Assembly: GCF_004011695.2 (NCBI RefSeq)
Contig: NC_082416.1
Location: forward strand, 1,178,001-1,242,000
DNA length: 64,000 nt
Source of the DNA: Ascochyta rabiei
Taxonomy: Eukaryota > Ascomycota > Dothideomycetes > Pleosporales > Didymellaceae
Direction of reading: 5' to 3'
Shown here: in pieces, positions 22,770 through 34,313 of the stretch
Layout of the letters: every line of letters begins with the position of its first letter
How positions within the stretch are numbered: position 1 is the stretch's first letter
The notes under the pieces: generated by a model
Database searches by the model: none
The model's input: only the letters and a program-made list of their open reading frames with translations
Told to the model about the DNA's origin: nothing
Made by a program: the position numbers and the translations under genes

Positions 22770-23618
22770 GTAATGAGTTAGTAAATTTGAAAAACTAGAC
22801 GCTGCTGCATGCCAACATGCTCGCAAGCGCTGCGAGTCGATTGGGATCAAATGGGGCACCAACCGATCTTCAATCTGAAGAATTGGATGGTGTCCGTGCA
22901 TTGCAAACAGGACACTCTCCGGCTACGTTTGTATCTTGAACATCAAGGGACAAAGGCAAGTCCCGTTGCTGTCCACTTGCAGGTAGACAGATTTGTTGGT
23001 TCGGGCGTGCTGACGCTAGTGCACACCGCAGATAGTCACCCCTTACTTCGTGGTGAGGGTTGCGGCGACAACGGGCATAGGTTATGACCTGAATCTCGCA
23101 CATATCGATTTGAGTAGATTTGAGTAGATAGGAATCGAAAAATTGTCTGAGCAACACTGACGTCGCAACGTGATGGGAGTGCGGGGTGCTGACGTGTCCT
23201 ACGCGAATACAATCCGTGACTGGTAAGTGCCAAGACTAGTCACCCGAGAGTACTAAGACAGATGTGGTGAGGCTGCATATGCTGACCGTCATCGATATGT
23301 CCATCTACCATCACCACATCTGTGCCACGGGTGCTCTCAACGTTTCCAGCATCGGATCAATGAGCTTGCTCGTGCTGCTTTGGCTGATGGTCCCGACGCG
23401 TCTACTTCTTGCTCATTTGGAACACTTTCTTCGGCCGCGACACGTTTACGTTTCCGACCACGTTTCTTCCCTGATTCGCCTTCATCTGCAATACCAAAGG
23501 CAAAAGAGAAGTGGCCAAAGGACAAGATAGAATTAAGCACGAAACGTTGAGTCTCGTCGATCCATCTTGCTGAGGGGCATTTCTCGCATACGGACAAGGG
23601 ACGTTAGAATATATATAG
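22770..23618. other. Spacer left of the inverted-repeat element
   Basis: No gene supported. Holds a tandem 11-mer (ttgagtagatt, twice, near 23107) and a perfect 13-base inverted repeat (23258-23270 with 23311-23323). Confidence 0.4.
23258..23323. repeat. 13-base perfect inverted repeat with 40-base loop
   Basis: ACAGATGTGGTGA at 23258-23270 is the exact reverse complement of 23311-23323. Function unknown; could be a protein-binding site or a small hairpin. Confidence 0.5.
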
Positions 23619-23710
23619 CAGGGATACTACACAGCTGTGGTGGTGCTGCGGGGTCACCACAGAGCTGTGGTTAGTGGGGCAAAGACAGCACAGCGGCTAT
23701 GGCTACAGAA
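23619..23710 (+). repeat. Left terminal inverted repeat
   Basis: Contains two palindrome-like units (CACAGCTGTGG and CCACAGAGCTGTGG) followed by a unique block shared with the right end. Confidence 0.7.
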
Positions 23711-24312
23711 CTAGTGAAGAGGAATTACGGTGACTGCAAATCCCCTCCTATTGCTCTATGTAATACTGACAACAGGCTAGAAACATCTTAAGGCCTGAAA
23801 AGCACCCCATACACAATCTTCTGCTAGCTGAAGTGGCCTACTTCTGTTTTAGTAGAGCCGATCGTGTACCTGAACATTGGCTAGAAACAGTTAGATATAG
23901 CCTTTCAGGAAGCGACAGGATAGCTTGCCTAGCACTTGTTGCTTTTTCGCCTCAGGATCAGGGTGACCACACGTTGGGCAAACTGTCCCTTTGATGCCAT
24001 CTCCACGGCAGGTTTCGCAGGAATGCATCTTTTGCGTAAGAATGTAGCTAGTTTGGGTGACTTTTCACTTACAGATCTTCGTGAGTGTGTTGTTGAGATA
24101 GAAACAAATGCAGCTTCAAAGGCCGTTTTGAGTCTTATTCATACCTCATGTGCGGTTTTTAACGGGAGCTGCGCGATATACTTAGTCAGCAAGATTTATT
24201 TTTGGCTTATCACATCGAGCGTTTCGGCCATACCATGGGGCCGACAAGCACGCTAACAAGGCAGCTGCTCTAACCCGCTTGCATTGCTCGTGAATGCCAC
24301 CTGATTTTTGAC

Positions 24313-25042
24313 ATGGATGCCCTTTCAGCAGAGCTTTATGAATGTGCTTGCTCTGCAATATTCCGATGTCGCGAAGGGCTTAAAAAACACCTTGCAGACG
24401 TCCAGGTCGATACCCTCATCACTTATTAGTACAAACCTAACTTCTCTAGATTGAGAAAAATTACCACACTACTCAGCTGGAGAAGTGCTTTGATCATTCG
24501 AGAAGGGATAACGAGGGACATCGCTGCGATGGCAGTTGTGCAAACCTATGCCTGACATGTCCTCACGAGGCCTGCGAGGCAAAATCGACAACATACAAGA
24601 CAAAACAGAAACTCATACGACACTATGCGATACGTAAAGATGCCTTTGTCACTGTTTAGATTACAGACTGACCGCCGCGGTAGATGTCAAATGCTATGAA
24701 GTCTGTATCTTCTGTTGCATACGGTTCGAGGAGAGCCAGAAGTTTTTGAGACACATCGAGGACTGCCACAACAAAGAGCGGGGCAGGAAAGCAGACTTCA
24801 TGAACACAACATGCACAGAGTTAGTGACGAACGTGTCGCAAGAGCTTCTCGTTGCATGGCATTCAAAGTCGTCTGCAAACACGAATCTGAATGGAAAGAG
24901 AATGCGGGCGTTGTCAGACGTAGCTTCTGTATTGGATCCTGAAAGAGCCACAAAAGTTCGTGTAACAAATGATGGACATCATGCCGCTCAAGCTGCTACC
25001 CAATCGAAGTTCCTCGGGGAATCAGATTTGACGTTCACGTAA
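24313..25042 (+). pseudogene. C2H2 zinc-finger protein gene, decayed
   Basis: Three blocks in different frames look like one fungal multi-finger protein. The first starts at the ATG at 24313 (ELYECACSAIFRCREGLKKH). The middle block has CPHEACEAKSTTYKTKQKL. The last runs to 25042 and has CYEVCIFCCIRFEESQKFL followed by RHIEDCHNKERG. Linking them needs introns that are too short or have poor donors (26-44 bases), so indels are likelier. It lies inside the inverted-repeat element, opposite in direction to the intact gene there. Confidence 0.45.
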
Positions 25043-25309
25043 ACGTCCACAGGAAAGGACACAGGTAGTGGTATCATGAGCGGAACAGTAGACATAAACA
25101 GTACGGTCATGGGTAGCGAAATGATCATGAACAGGGTGGGTGTGGTTGGAGGAGTGGGCGTGTCTAGTAGATTTGGGGAGGTCTCCTCAGAGATGATTTA
25201 CCCCACTCAAGCGCAAGGCGTCAATGATTTCGACTATGCTCCTATTTTACAGATGATAAGCTCACCAACTACATTATGGGACTCGTTCATCTGATGGAAA
25301 GGCAAAATA

Positions 25310-26084
25310 CTACGTGTTTATTGCACTGGCTGGACCTTGAAACACGATATTCATACCGACCCTCATGCTCTCCATATGTGCAACCCTTTCTCTTATTTCC
25401 GGCAAATCTAGAAGCAGGATCTTTGGCCAACGAGCAAGCACTTCCTCCGTTGCAAACAGGAAAGTGATTGTGTACCCCCTTCGAATTTCGATAAAGAGAC
25501 GTGGATCACGAATCATCCTAAGGCCATATCAGAAAAGCATTGACATCGCAGAAAAGAAACATACAAGCCTCCCTCAGGGAATTCCCTCTCGCTAGCTGTA
25601 CAGTGTGCATCGAGGAGCTCAGATTGAGTCGTTTCAAAAGTAGATCGCCTGCCTGTCACTGTAGGTGTGTTCACTTGATGTGATCCATCCCAGCAAGCCA
25701 CCGCTGATCCCTTGGGGAACTGATGAATAGCAAGCATATGCAGTTCAGCTTCAGATCCGGCTTTACTAAAGCATTCGATATGCCCTGGAAGTTCTTTATA
25801 TCTCAACCAGTGTCCGAGGCTGCATCTATCGAATAGGCCTTCGAGTACAGATCGAACCCGCTGAGGCGCGTTAGACTCCACCTATAGGCGTAGGCTAGCT
25901 GACTCACTGTGTTCTCAAGGACATGTTGTCTGAGATATTCTAGACCGTACATTGACAGGAACGGGAAACCTTTTTGCTCCATCTCGGACGCTATGTTGCC
26001 CACTCCTGTGTCTTCAAGAATGACATACCCCTTGTCAGCGAGTGACTGTAATGTTGCCTCAATGGAGAATATTGTCGATGCCAT
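25310..26084 (-). CDS. Unknown protein, three exons, cargo of the inverted-repeat element
   Basis: On the minus strand, exons 26084-25908, 25860-25565 and 25517-25310 join in phase to give 226 residues. Both introns are exactly 47 bases, with GTGAGT..TCTAAC..CTCAG and GTATGT..CTTAG sites. The protein starts MASTIFSIEATLQSLADKGY. Its middle part (HMLAIHQFPKGSAVACWDGS) and end (LMIRDPRLFIEIRRGYTITF, then LARWPKILLLDLPEIRERVA) look like a small beta-rich globular domain. The GSHQ-like segment recalls cupin or 2-oxoglutarate dioxygenase folds, but no metal triad can be assigned. I do not recognise the family. Perfect splice frames argue for selection. Confidence 0.7.
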
Positions 26085-26271
26085 AATCCACGCAAGTTGA
26101 TATTAAAACCGAGGTGCTGTGCACTGCCATGTGCAGCTGCACGTTGTGGCAAAACGTAGGTGGGGCAAGGATTTTGCACATCATGCACCGCATTTGCTAG
26201 GCTAAACAAAAATCCGTACCGAGTGGCTTATCTCGGTAAATAGAGGGGCTGGGCTTGGTACCGATGTGCAT

Positions 26272-26406
26272 GTCCTGTAGCCATAATGCTGTGCTGTCTT
26301 TGCCCCACTATTCACAGCTCTGTGGTTACCCTGCAGCACTAACCACGGCTCCGTGGTTACCCTGTGTGATACCCGTAGCGTTAATCACAACTTTGTGGTA
26401 TCCTTG
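26272..26406 (-). repeat. Right terminal inverted repeat with three palindromic units
   Basis: The reverse complement matches the left end over about 90 bases. Palindromes CACAGCTCTGTGG, CCACGGCTCCGTGG and a decayed CACAACTTTGTGG are spaced about 36-46 bases apart. Confidence 0.7.
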
Positions 26407-26494
26407 CCATGTTGATCGCGTCTCTGTTGTTCTCCTGCCGCGAATACGTCGGGAATTGGGAGGGATACAGTAGGAAAATTGTGGCTACGAACAG

Positions 26495-26503
26495 TATATA
26501 AGG
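26495..26503 (+). promoter_or_regulatory. TATA box of the split cysteine-rich gene
   Basis: TATATAAGG lies about 100 bases before the ATG at 26595, followed by a pyrimidine/adenine leader. This is the normal fungal layout, so the small ORF downstream was probably transcribed before the insertion. Confidence 0.45.
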
Positions 26504-26759
26504 AATCGCGTGCGTATGGTCACTTTCAAATTACCAGCCGTACAGCCAGCAACTCTAGTTTCCGCGCGACTCTCAAGTCAGCCCCAAGCTCAACATGCCT
26601 CAAATCACACCCACGAAGAAGATGGCATGCAACCATTGTCAAGAAGAAGTCTCCAGGACTGCTCCGGAGTGCCCTACCGTGTCCGTGCGCGTGATGCCCG
26701 GATTCGCGTGACGCCCCACTAACACCAAATACACCAATCTTTGACGCGTCACAACACAA

Positions 26760-27344
26760 CTAATATAGATCTAATTTAATCAGCAATAGAAGCAATTAAA
26801 CCCTTAAAACTAGGAGAGGATTTTTTGTATAACAAAGTTGCAGCTAGGTTTAGTGTTAATAGATTAACGTTAGCTTAAAGACACTAAGGCCTTTAGGCAT
26901 CACACGCGACTAAGATTATTAAATAATAACAACTTAACCTATAATAAGAGATAGAGCTAGTAAAGTATATAGAATTACTTACTAGCTGTTACTTACCTCC
27001 TACATAAGAGATAATACAGAATTTTGCGTTACTACTAGCCTAAAAACCAGTCTCTAAAAGCTAGGTTACGCGTTTTATTGATAAGTACTCTATCTATCTT
27101 ATCTTATGTTACTTATCTAGGATAGATTACTAGCGTTATAACGCTAATTCCTACAATAAATATAAGCTCTATTTTAACCTGCTATAGCTTAAGATTACTA
27201 AATACTCTATTAAGCCTTACTATATATATAATATAGACAAAAAGGGCTTTATAATTAGATAGACTATTAGAATAAAATATATGTTTAGCAAATATATATA
27301 AATAAAGGGAGAGGTTAAAGGATCTACTTAAGATAGCAACTAGG
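26760..27344 (+). pseudogene. pogo transposase, N-terminal part
   Basis: Translation with stops shows AAIEAIKPLKLGEDF-like helix-turn-helix sequence, then KVAARFSVNRLTLA, LPPT-EIIQNFALLLA and YNIDKKGF (from the conserved NxDEKGF). It is cut at 27344 by the gypsy LTR. Confidence 0.75.
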
Positions 27345-27825
27345 TGTTGAGTTTCACACTTTAGACAAAGTCCGTAAGTAATTGTTTAATTAGGTCTTAG
27401 GGATAAGTACGTGCAGGGGTTCTTAGGGGTAGTTGTCTAGTTAAAGACTGTAGTAACTAGGGGTTGCAAGGAAGAGTATAGAGTAGACTATCTGTTTTAC
27501 AAGTAGGGTTAAGATATCCTAATAATAAAGTTAATTAACAAAGTTAAATATAAACTATAAGGGTTATGTTTCTATAATCTATATACTTAAGGTGTTCTAT
27601 ATTATCTTATAGTTTCTTATAGAGTCCTATAGGGGGCCTTATAAGAAGTATAGGATATATGTAGAAATTGTAGGACATTATATAACCCTGTCTTATAGTC
27701 TTAGCTTAGACTTATATGTAGACTTTGTAGAACATTATATAATCCTAGGCTAAGCGTTGCGCTAATCCTACTTGCATTATTAGTAATAAAGTCCCGCCTT
27801 GCAGTCCTTTCCCAGGATTGTAACA
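27345..27825 (-). repeat. 3' LTR of gypsy-1
   Basis: TG..CA-bounded 481 bases. Retains TGTTGAG at its left, whereas the right LTR reads TATTAAG there (G-to-A changes). Confidence 0.9.
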
Positions 27826-27914
27826 CTATCCTTCTCCTCTACAATTTATGCCCTTATAAATTAACTAATAGTCTCTTAAAGTACCTAAGCCTAACACATA
27901 ACAGGAACCTAAAT

Positions 27915-28412
27915 AAATAATACTAGATATCTTGCTATAGTCGCCTGTAAGTACTGCGCTAAGAAGAGTATACCTTATAAGATGTTATTACTAAATAAGA
28001 AGTGTAGTAACTGTAAATACAACAGTATAAAGAAATGTAAACTAGTAGATCTTCCTATCCTAGATTTTACTAAAGTTAATAACAAGATGCTGCGTTTAGA
28101 ATAGATAGAAGATAAAGCTGCTAAGGCAGAAGAGGTAGTAATAGCTGCCCTTTAGGCGGCGTGCGTAAAGTTAGGTTACGTACGTAAGCAGAAGAAGTTC
28201 CTAAAGTGTTATAAACAGTAATAGTTTAATGTAAGTGCTTAGTTTGTTAAGGAGATTAAGCCCTTAGAGCAACAAGAGGAGTTGCTTAATAACGTTATTA
28301 CGCTAGAGAACAGGTTAATGCCTAGGTTGCTTGCCTTAGATTGGGCGACGCATCCCCTGCTACTAGATCCTAATACTACTAATACTAGCGTAATATCTAT
28401 TAGCAGTGCGTA
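27915..28412 (+). pseudogene. Antisense cysteine-motif ORF of gypsy-1
   Basis: On the strand opposite to gag-pol, next to the 3' LTR, a frame interrupted only at likely RIP sites reads VACKYCAKKSIPYKMLLLNK, then CSNCKYNSIKKCKLVDLPIL, followed by a charged helical part (IEDKAAKAEEVVIAALQAA). CxxC pairs resemble a zinc-binding head with a coiled tail. Other gypsy copies carry a related ORF at the same place. Confidence 0.5.
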
Positions 28413-28419
28413 AGATTTA

Positions 28420-31400
28420 TAGGTAGTTCCTATATGTTTTCTAAGTCTAGGTATCCTAACTATTTAACTAGGTACCTTTGTTAGTTACTATTCCCTTTAT
28501 GTATTACTATTTTTTTAACTTCCTATTTATCTTTACTATTGGCTTAATAATAGAAGTTCTTCTAGATAGGCGTTCTAGGGTTAGCTGGTTCTAACAGTGA
28601 GATGTGGAACACTAGGTAGATCTTTGCATCCTTTAGCAGATTAAGTCTGTAGTTAACTAGGCTTATCTGCCTAGAAATAAAAAAGGGTCTAACTTTAACG
28701 TGGTCTAGTTTTTTTGTTAGTCTTTGTGTTTAAAGGTTTTTTGTAAGAAGATAGACTTTATCCCCCTCTTTTAGCTAAGGTGCTGTTTTTCTTTTCTAGT
28801 TAACATAAGAGATTACTTATTCTTAAGCCTTACTAATGTTTTCTAGCAATTTCTAGTGTACTTCCTTTAGTTTAGCTACTAAGAATATTACTAATTTAGT
28901 CTAAACAGTTGTTTCTAGACTTCTAGTAAAGAGATTTAGGTGTCTCCTGTAATTTGCGAAGAACAGTGTTATACCCATTACTTCTAATAATTTATTATTA
29001 TACGTAATCTGTACTATAGGTAACAGTAAAACCTAATTATTCTGCTACTAGTTACTGTATATCTGTAGGTATGTTTCTATAGTCTAATTTGTTCTTTTAG
29101 TCTGCCTATCTGTCTGCAGATAATAAGGAGTTAATAGCTTCTTCTTAGTACCTATAGCTGCTAACAGCATAGTCTAATAGTTTAACGTGAAGAGCTTGTC
29201 TTAATTGCTAATAATTAATTCTAGTATGCTATAGTACCTAATTACTTAGTCTAAGAATACTTAAGCTAGTTGCTTAGCAGTATAATTGTAACAAAAAGGT
29301 ATTATCTTAGCGTGCTTAGTAAATCTATCTACTACTACAAAAATTAAGTTATAGGCGTATCCTGTAACAGGGTCCTTAGAGACAGGTAGCTGTGTAACAA
29401 AGTCTATAGTAATATTTATCTATAGTGCTGTTAGTAGCTCTATAGCCTGTATCTCTCTGTATTTTATATGTGTACTGTGCTTGTTTTGTTAATAATTAAC
29501 ATAGTTCTTAATGTATTTAGTAACCTTATCTTTTATATTCTTAAACTTATAATATCTTTTAATAAGTTCTATTATGCGTGTAATTCTAGGGTGTCTGTAT
29601 AGTAGGTTGTTATAATAACTAGCTATAATGTTTCTTAAAGTTCCTCTAGTACTTATAATAGGATGCGCTGTTTCGGTTAAACTTATATTATATTATTAAG
29701 CTACTGTAATAGTCCTAAGGATCTATCCTTGTTAATTCTAAGTATAGCATGCTTATTAATTGTTTTTATTCCTATAAGGTTATGTTGTTAACTAAGTATA
29801 TTAGCTCTACTATTATCTTTTCCTAGGGTATATAATATCCTAAACTTGTATCTTTCTAACAGTTCTAACTATCTAACTTGTCTTCTGTTAAGAACCTTAG
29901 TTATTATAAAATAAACTATGTTCTTGTAGTCTGTGTATATAGTAAGGTCTAAGCAGCTTTCTATATAGATTCTCTAATATTCTAGGGCTAATATAATTGC
30001 TATAAGTTCCTTATTATATATATAATAATTTTCTTCTAGTCCTATAAACTTTTATAAATAGTAGGTAATTAGGTGCTATAGTCTATCTTGTTCTTATATT
30101 ACGTAAGCTCCTAATACTAAGTTAGAGGTATTAGTCTTAATCTAGAGTAGCTTTCTACTCTTAAATATAATTATTGTAGGTGGTTCTATGTATACTTATT
30201 TAAGTAACTAGAAGGAATCTTCTTATGCTTGTTCCTATTTAAATAGAATATCCTTCTACGTTAGCTTAGTAAGCAGTAGCGCTTTTATAGAGTAGTCCTT
30301 AATAAAGTGTTAATTAAAGTTAACAAAGCTAAGGAATTCCTAGATTCCTTTAACTATTTTTAGTGTTAGCTAATCCTTTACAACCTAAATCTTCTTTAGG
30401 CTTATCTTTACTCTGTATCTTCCTATAACATAGCTAAGGAATTCTACTTCTTCCTTATACTATTCGTACTTCTCTAGCTTTAGGCAGAGGTCTGCTCTTC
30501 CTAGGCAGTCTAACACTTCCTTAATGTAGATTATATGTTCTTCTAGTGTCTTACTATATACTAGGATATTATTAAGGTATACTACTATTATTCTGTCTAA
30601 GTGTGCTCTTAACATGTTGTTAATTAGAGCCTAGCACGTAGCTAGTGCATTAGTTAGCCTAAATAGCATAACTAGGTACTTGTAATAACTGTAACAGGTT
30701 CTAAACGCTGTCTTCTATTCCTTACCTTCCTTTATACGTATAAGGTTATACGCTCTACGTAAGTTAAGTGTAGTAAAGTACTATACTCTACTAAGTCTCT
30801 CTTATAACTCCTTAATATTTAGTAGCAGATATTAATTCTTAATTATAATATTATTAAGCTTTCTGTAGTTAACATATAGGCGTAGCAGGCTATCTTTCTT
30901 AGCTGTAAAGGTAATAGGGAATCCTGCTAGAGATTCTAATTCTCTAATAAATCTTTTCTTAAGGTTCTCCTTAATGTACTTGCGCAGTACCTTAAGTTCC
31001 TTTTCTAAGAGTCTGTATATAGGTCTAAAGGGCGGTTCCTTCCCTTCCTAGAGCTTAATGTTGCAGTCCTATAGTTTGTGCTGCGGTAATACCTTTATAG
31101 TCTTCTTATGCTAGAAGAGTTCTATATAACTCTTATATTTATCTAGGATGTTAGAAGGTGCACTGTCCTTCTCCTTAACTACTAACTGTTGTTTCTTTAT
31201 GTTGTAGTTAACTGCTCTATCTTAGCGTGTCTTATGTGTTAAAGAGATATTGTTAATCTCCTTCTTATCTACTAACTGCAGCGTGCGTTGCGTAGGTATT
31301 AGTATAGCTATGCAGTGCTTACATCTATTAAACAAGATTTGTTACTTCTTCTAGTTAATTTGTAGATTGTGCTCTTATAACTATAGTAGTCCTAATATAA

Positions 31401-33832
31401 CATTGTAGGCGGCTGTCTTAAGAATATTAAGGTCTAACTTCTCTTTATAGTCTTGTATCCTTAGGGGGGCACCTTAAACTTTAAGCGTAATTCTTTCTTC
31501 CCCTAGTATTAGTTCTCTGTTAGCTACTTATAATAGGTACAGTTCTTCTTTATACTATAGTTAAAGTCTAGCTTCTTCTACTACTATACAGGATATGTAA
31601 TTTCCCTAGGCTCCTAAGTCTAATAATGCTGATAGCTCTACTCTATTTAGTATAATAGTAAGCTTAATTAGGCAATTAGTCCTAATAGAGTTAATAGATT
31701 AATCCCTAGCGCTCTCTAGCGCTGTCCTAAAAAAGACTTGTTCTTAAATCTGTTATGTTCCTTGTGTCCCTAGTAAACCTCGTAATTAGGATTTAGGCAG
31801 TTCTGCTAGTGCGCGTTATAGCACTATCTATTAACTACTAGCTATATCTAAATAATTACTTATAGGTTGTCTGTTCTAGGAAAGTAGGCATAGCTGTACT
31901 TGTTAATAAGGTGCTTCTTGTATAAGTTGTTTTAGCAGTTGTACTACTAAATATAATAAGATTAGTGTCCTAGAGGAAACTATCTATAGTTTAGCTTAGA
32001 TTCTTAGTGTACACTATATTAGTTATTACTATAGGCTGTCCATAATAAGTCTCTATATTGCAGATTTCTAACATCTAGTTTATACTAGGGTTGTAGGCTT
32101 AGTAGTAGTAGAAGTAACATTAGTAAGGGTTGTTGTTCCCTTATGCTTTGTAAGCTGCGCTATATCTCCTTTTTATACTAGTGTTAGTCTTTAGTAGCTT
32201 CTAGTAGGTTTAATACTTGTTAGCAGTTATTAGTCTCTTATTTAACCTGCCAGATAAGCTAGTTAAATTCTAAAGTAAGTTCTTCTTCCTTAGATCCTAC
32301 TATAGGTTAAATAAGTTCTTAGCATATATAGGCGTACGCTTCTTCCTTAGTATAGCGCTTATGCTATTAGCGTTAGTATTAGCAATGTGTAGTGTCTTAT
32401 CTAATTTCTATAAGTGTTTGTCTAGAGGTATCTAGAAGGTTGTCTATCTTGCGTTAGTAGTCCTTTGTCTCTTTGTAGGGTTTGCTAATGTTGTTAAGCA
32501 TAGCTTGCTCCTTAACAACCTCTTCTAGTTTGCGCTTAATAACCAGAAGTTCCTTGCCTTTAAGACTAAAGTAGCTTATTCCCTATTATTAGAACAGGCC
32601 TTTGTGTTTTTTACTAACCTTAAGGCTTGTTCCTTCTATACAGTATTCTACTGCATAATACTATTAGTTACTATTAGTAAATAGTACTCCTTTGCCCTCT
32701 GTAGTGTTATAGTAAGAGGTTACTATATAAATTAGAGGTTTAATATTTTTATTATTATCCTTAGGACTAGACTCTAGGTCTTCTATAAGTTGTCCTATAT
32801 TATTAGTAACTACTTCCTAGTTACTAGCATCTACAGTATTAACTTTGCAGGTAAGAACATTAAGCTGTTAGAGAACCTTGTTCTTTATCTTACAGTCTCT
32901 TGTAAACTAGCCTAGTTTGCTACAGTTATAGCAGTCCTTGCTACTGTCCTTATTAGAGTAATATCCTCCTCTACCCTTCGCGTTCTACTGTCCTAATAGC
33001 AGTCCTTTGTTAAGGTTTAAGAGATCTATAGCCTCTAGTCTAAAGTATCTACTCTGCGTGTTACTGTAGATGCGTTAGCTAGTGTTAGGCTAATAACATC
33101 CTCCCTATTGTCCTTAGTTTAGGTTGTTGCGCTATTAGTTCCTTAGTAGGCAATTGCTAGTAATAGTAACAACGCGCGTTCTAGGGTTATTATAAAGCTC
33201 TTACTAAAGTTTATATAGCTGTACATTAATGTTAATAGAGGTATTAATAAGGTTATTAAGGTTATTAGTACTTGCGCTGGTGCGCATAAGTTCCTCCTTA
33301 ACCTTAGGCTTTAGTCCTTGTCTAAACATAGTTATTAGAGTAGTGTTATCCTAGTTAGTGTTAGTAGCAAGTTACTAGAACTCTGCGGTGTAGTCAGCAG
33401 CTAACTTGTCCTGCTTAATCTTCTAAATATTGTGTTAAGTAATAGTAGGTTTGTTAGAGACTCTAAAGATTAGCTTAATCTTTTCTTTAAAGTTGTTAAA
33501 GTTGTTTATCTATTTATCTACTTCTACTAGTAAGTTGCTAGCTTAGAACTGTTGTATAAAAGGTTTAATCTATTAGAAAGCTTTACTATGCATATAGCTA
33601 GTAATAAGAACTACTTATTTGTCTATAGGAACCTTCTTACTCTAGAAGGTAAAGAAGAGGTCCTACTGTATAAGCTAGTTATTAAGTTTATTACGCTCTC
33701 TATAGTATTAATCTAGTTTATTAACGTTTATAATGCTTAAGGTGTAGACAGCTCCTTCTATGTCTACATCTATGCTAGAGCTGCTAGGGGTAGCGCAAGA
33801 TCCTGTAGTACTTATCTTAGGGGTGTTTAAAA
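28420..33832 (-). pseudogene. gypsy-1 gag-pol, RIP-inactivated
   Basis: On the minus strand a gag zinc knuckle lies at about 32893-32934 (CYNCSKLG..FTRDC, with a stop at the His position). Reverse transcriptase is recognised around 30550-30590 as VVYLNNILVYSKTLEEH, where the catalytic Asp pair reads Asn-Asn. Integrase and the C-terminal region are to the left. Numerous TAG/TAA make it inactive. Confidence 0.8.
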
Positions 33833-34313
33833 TATTAAGTTTTACACTTTAGACAAGGTCTGTAAGTAATTGTTTAATTAGATCTTAGGGATAAGTACGT
33901 GCAGGGGTTCTTAGGGGTAGTTGTCTAGTTAAAGACTATAGCAACTAGGGGTTGCAAGGAAGAGTATAGAGTAGACTATCTGTTTTATAAGTAGGGTTAA
34001 GATATTCTAATAATAAAGTTAATTAACAAAGTTAAACACAAACTATAAGGGTTATAGTCCTATAATCTATATACTTAAGGTGTTCTATATTATCTTATAG
34101 TTTCTTATAGAGTTCTATAGAGGGCCTTATAAGAAGTGTAGGACATATATAGGAATTATAGGATATTATGTAACCCTATCTTACAGTCTTAGCTTAGACT
34201 TATGTGTAGACTTTGTAGGACATTACGTAATCCTAGGCTAAGCGTTGCGCTAATCCTGCTCGCATCATTGGTGATAAAGTCCTGCCTTGCGGTCCTTTCC
34301 TAGGATTGTAACA
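33833..34313 (-). repeat. 5' LTR of gypsy-1
   Basis: 481 bases, same length as the left LTR with scattered C/T and G/A differences. Confidence 0.9.

Larger units (their letters stand above)
23619..26406. mobile_element. 2.8 kb inverted-repeat element carrying a gene (hAT-like ends?)
   Basis: About 90 bases at 23619-23710 match, inverted, 26272-26364: both read CAGGG..., then a CCACAGAGCTGTGG-type palindrome, a TTAGTGGGGCAAAGACAGC block and ATGGCTACAG. The right end has one more palindromic unit to 26406. CAGGG-like termini suggest hAT, but I found no clear 8-base target duplication, so the outer limits are uncertain. No recognisable transposase lies inside, so it looks non-autonomous. It contains a decayed zinc-finger ORF (+) and an intact three-exon gene (-), and is not RIP-damaged. 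Confidence 0.65.
27345..34313 (-). mobile_element. Ty3/gypsy retrotransposon, gypsy-1
   Basis: Two 481-base LTRs flanked by a perfect 5-base duplication CTAGG (27340-27344 and 34314-34318). The element reads on the minus strand: 5' LTR on the right, 3' LTR on the left. A polypurine tract (GAGGAGAAGGATAG on the minus strand) borders the left LTR. Gag and pol are present but full of TAG/TAA. It inserted into the pogo element. Confidence 0.92.

Noticed and set aside
18100..26500. Complete Starship element with defined ends
   Set aside because: The recombinase is captain-like, but I found no TTAC-type 5' boundary, no matching right end and no typical cargo; left as a hypothesis.
27345..34313. 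Gypsy-1 as a plus-strand element
   Set aside because: The reverse transcriptase motif, zinc knuckle and polypurine tract all read on the minus strand.
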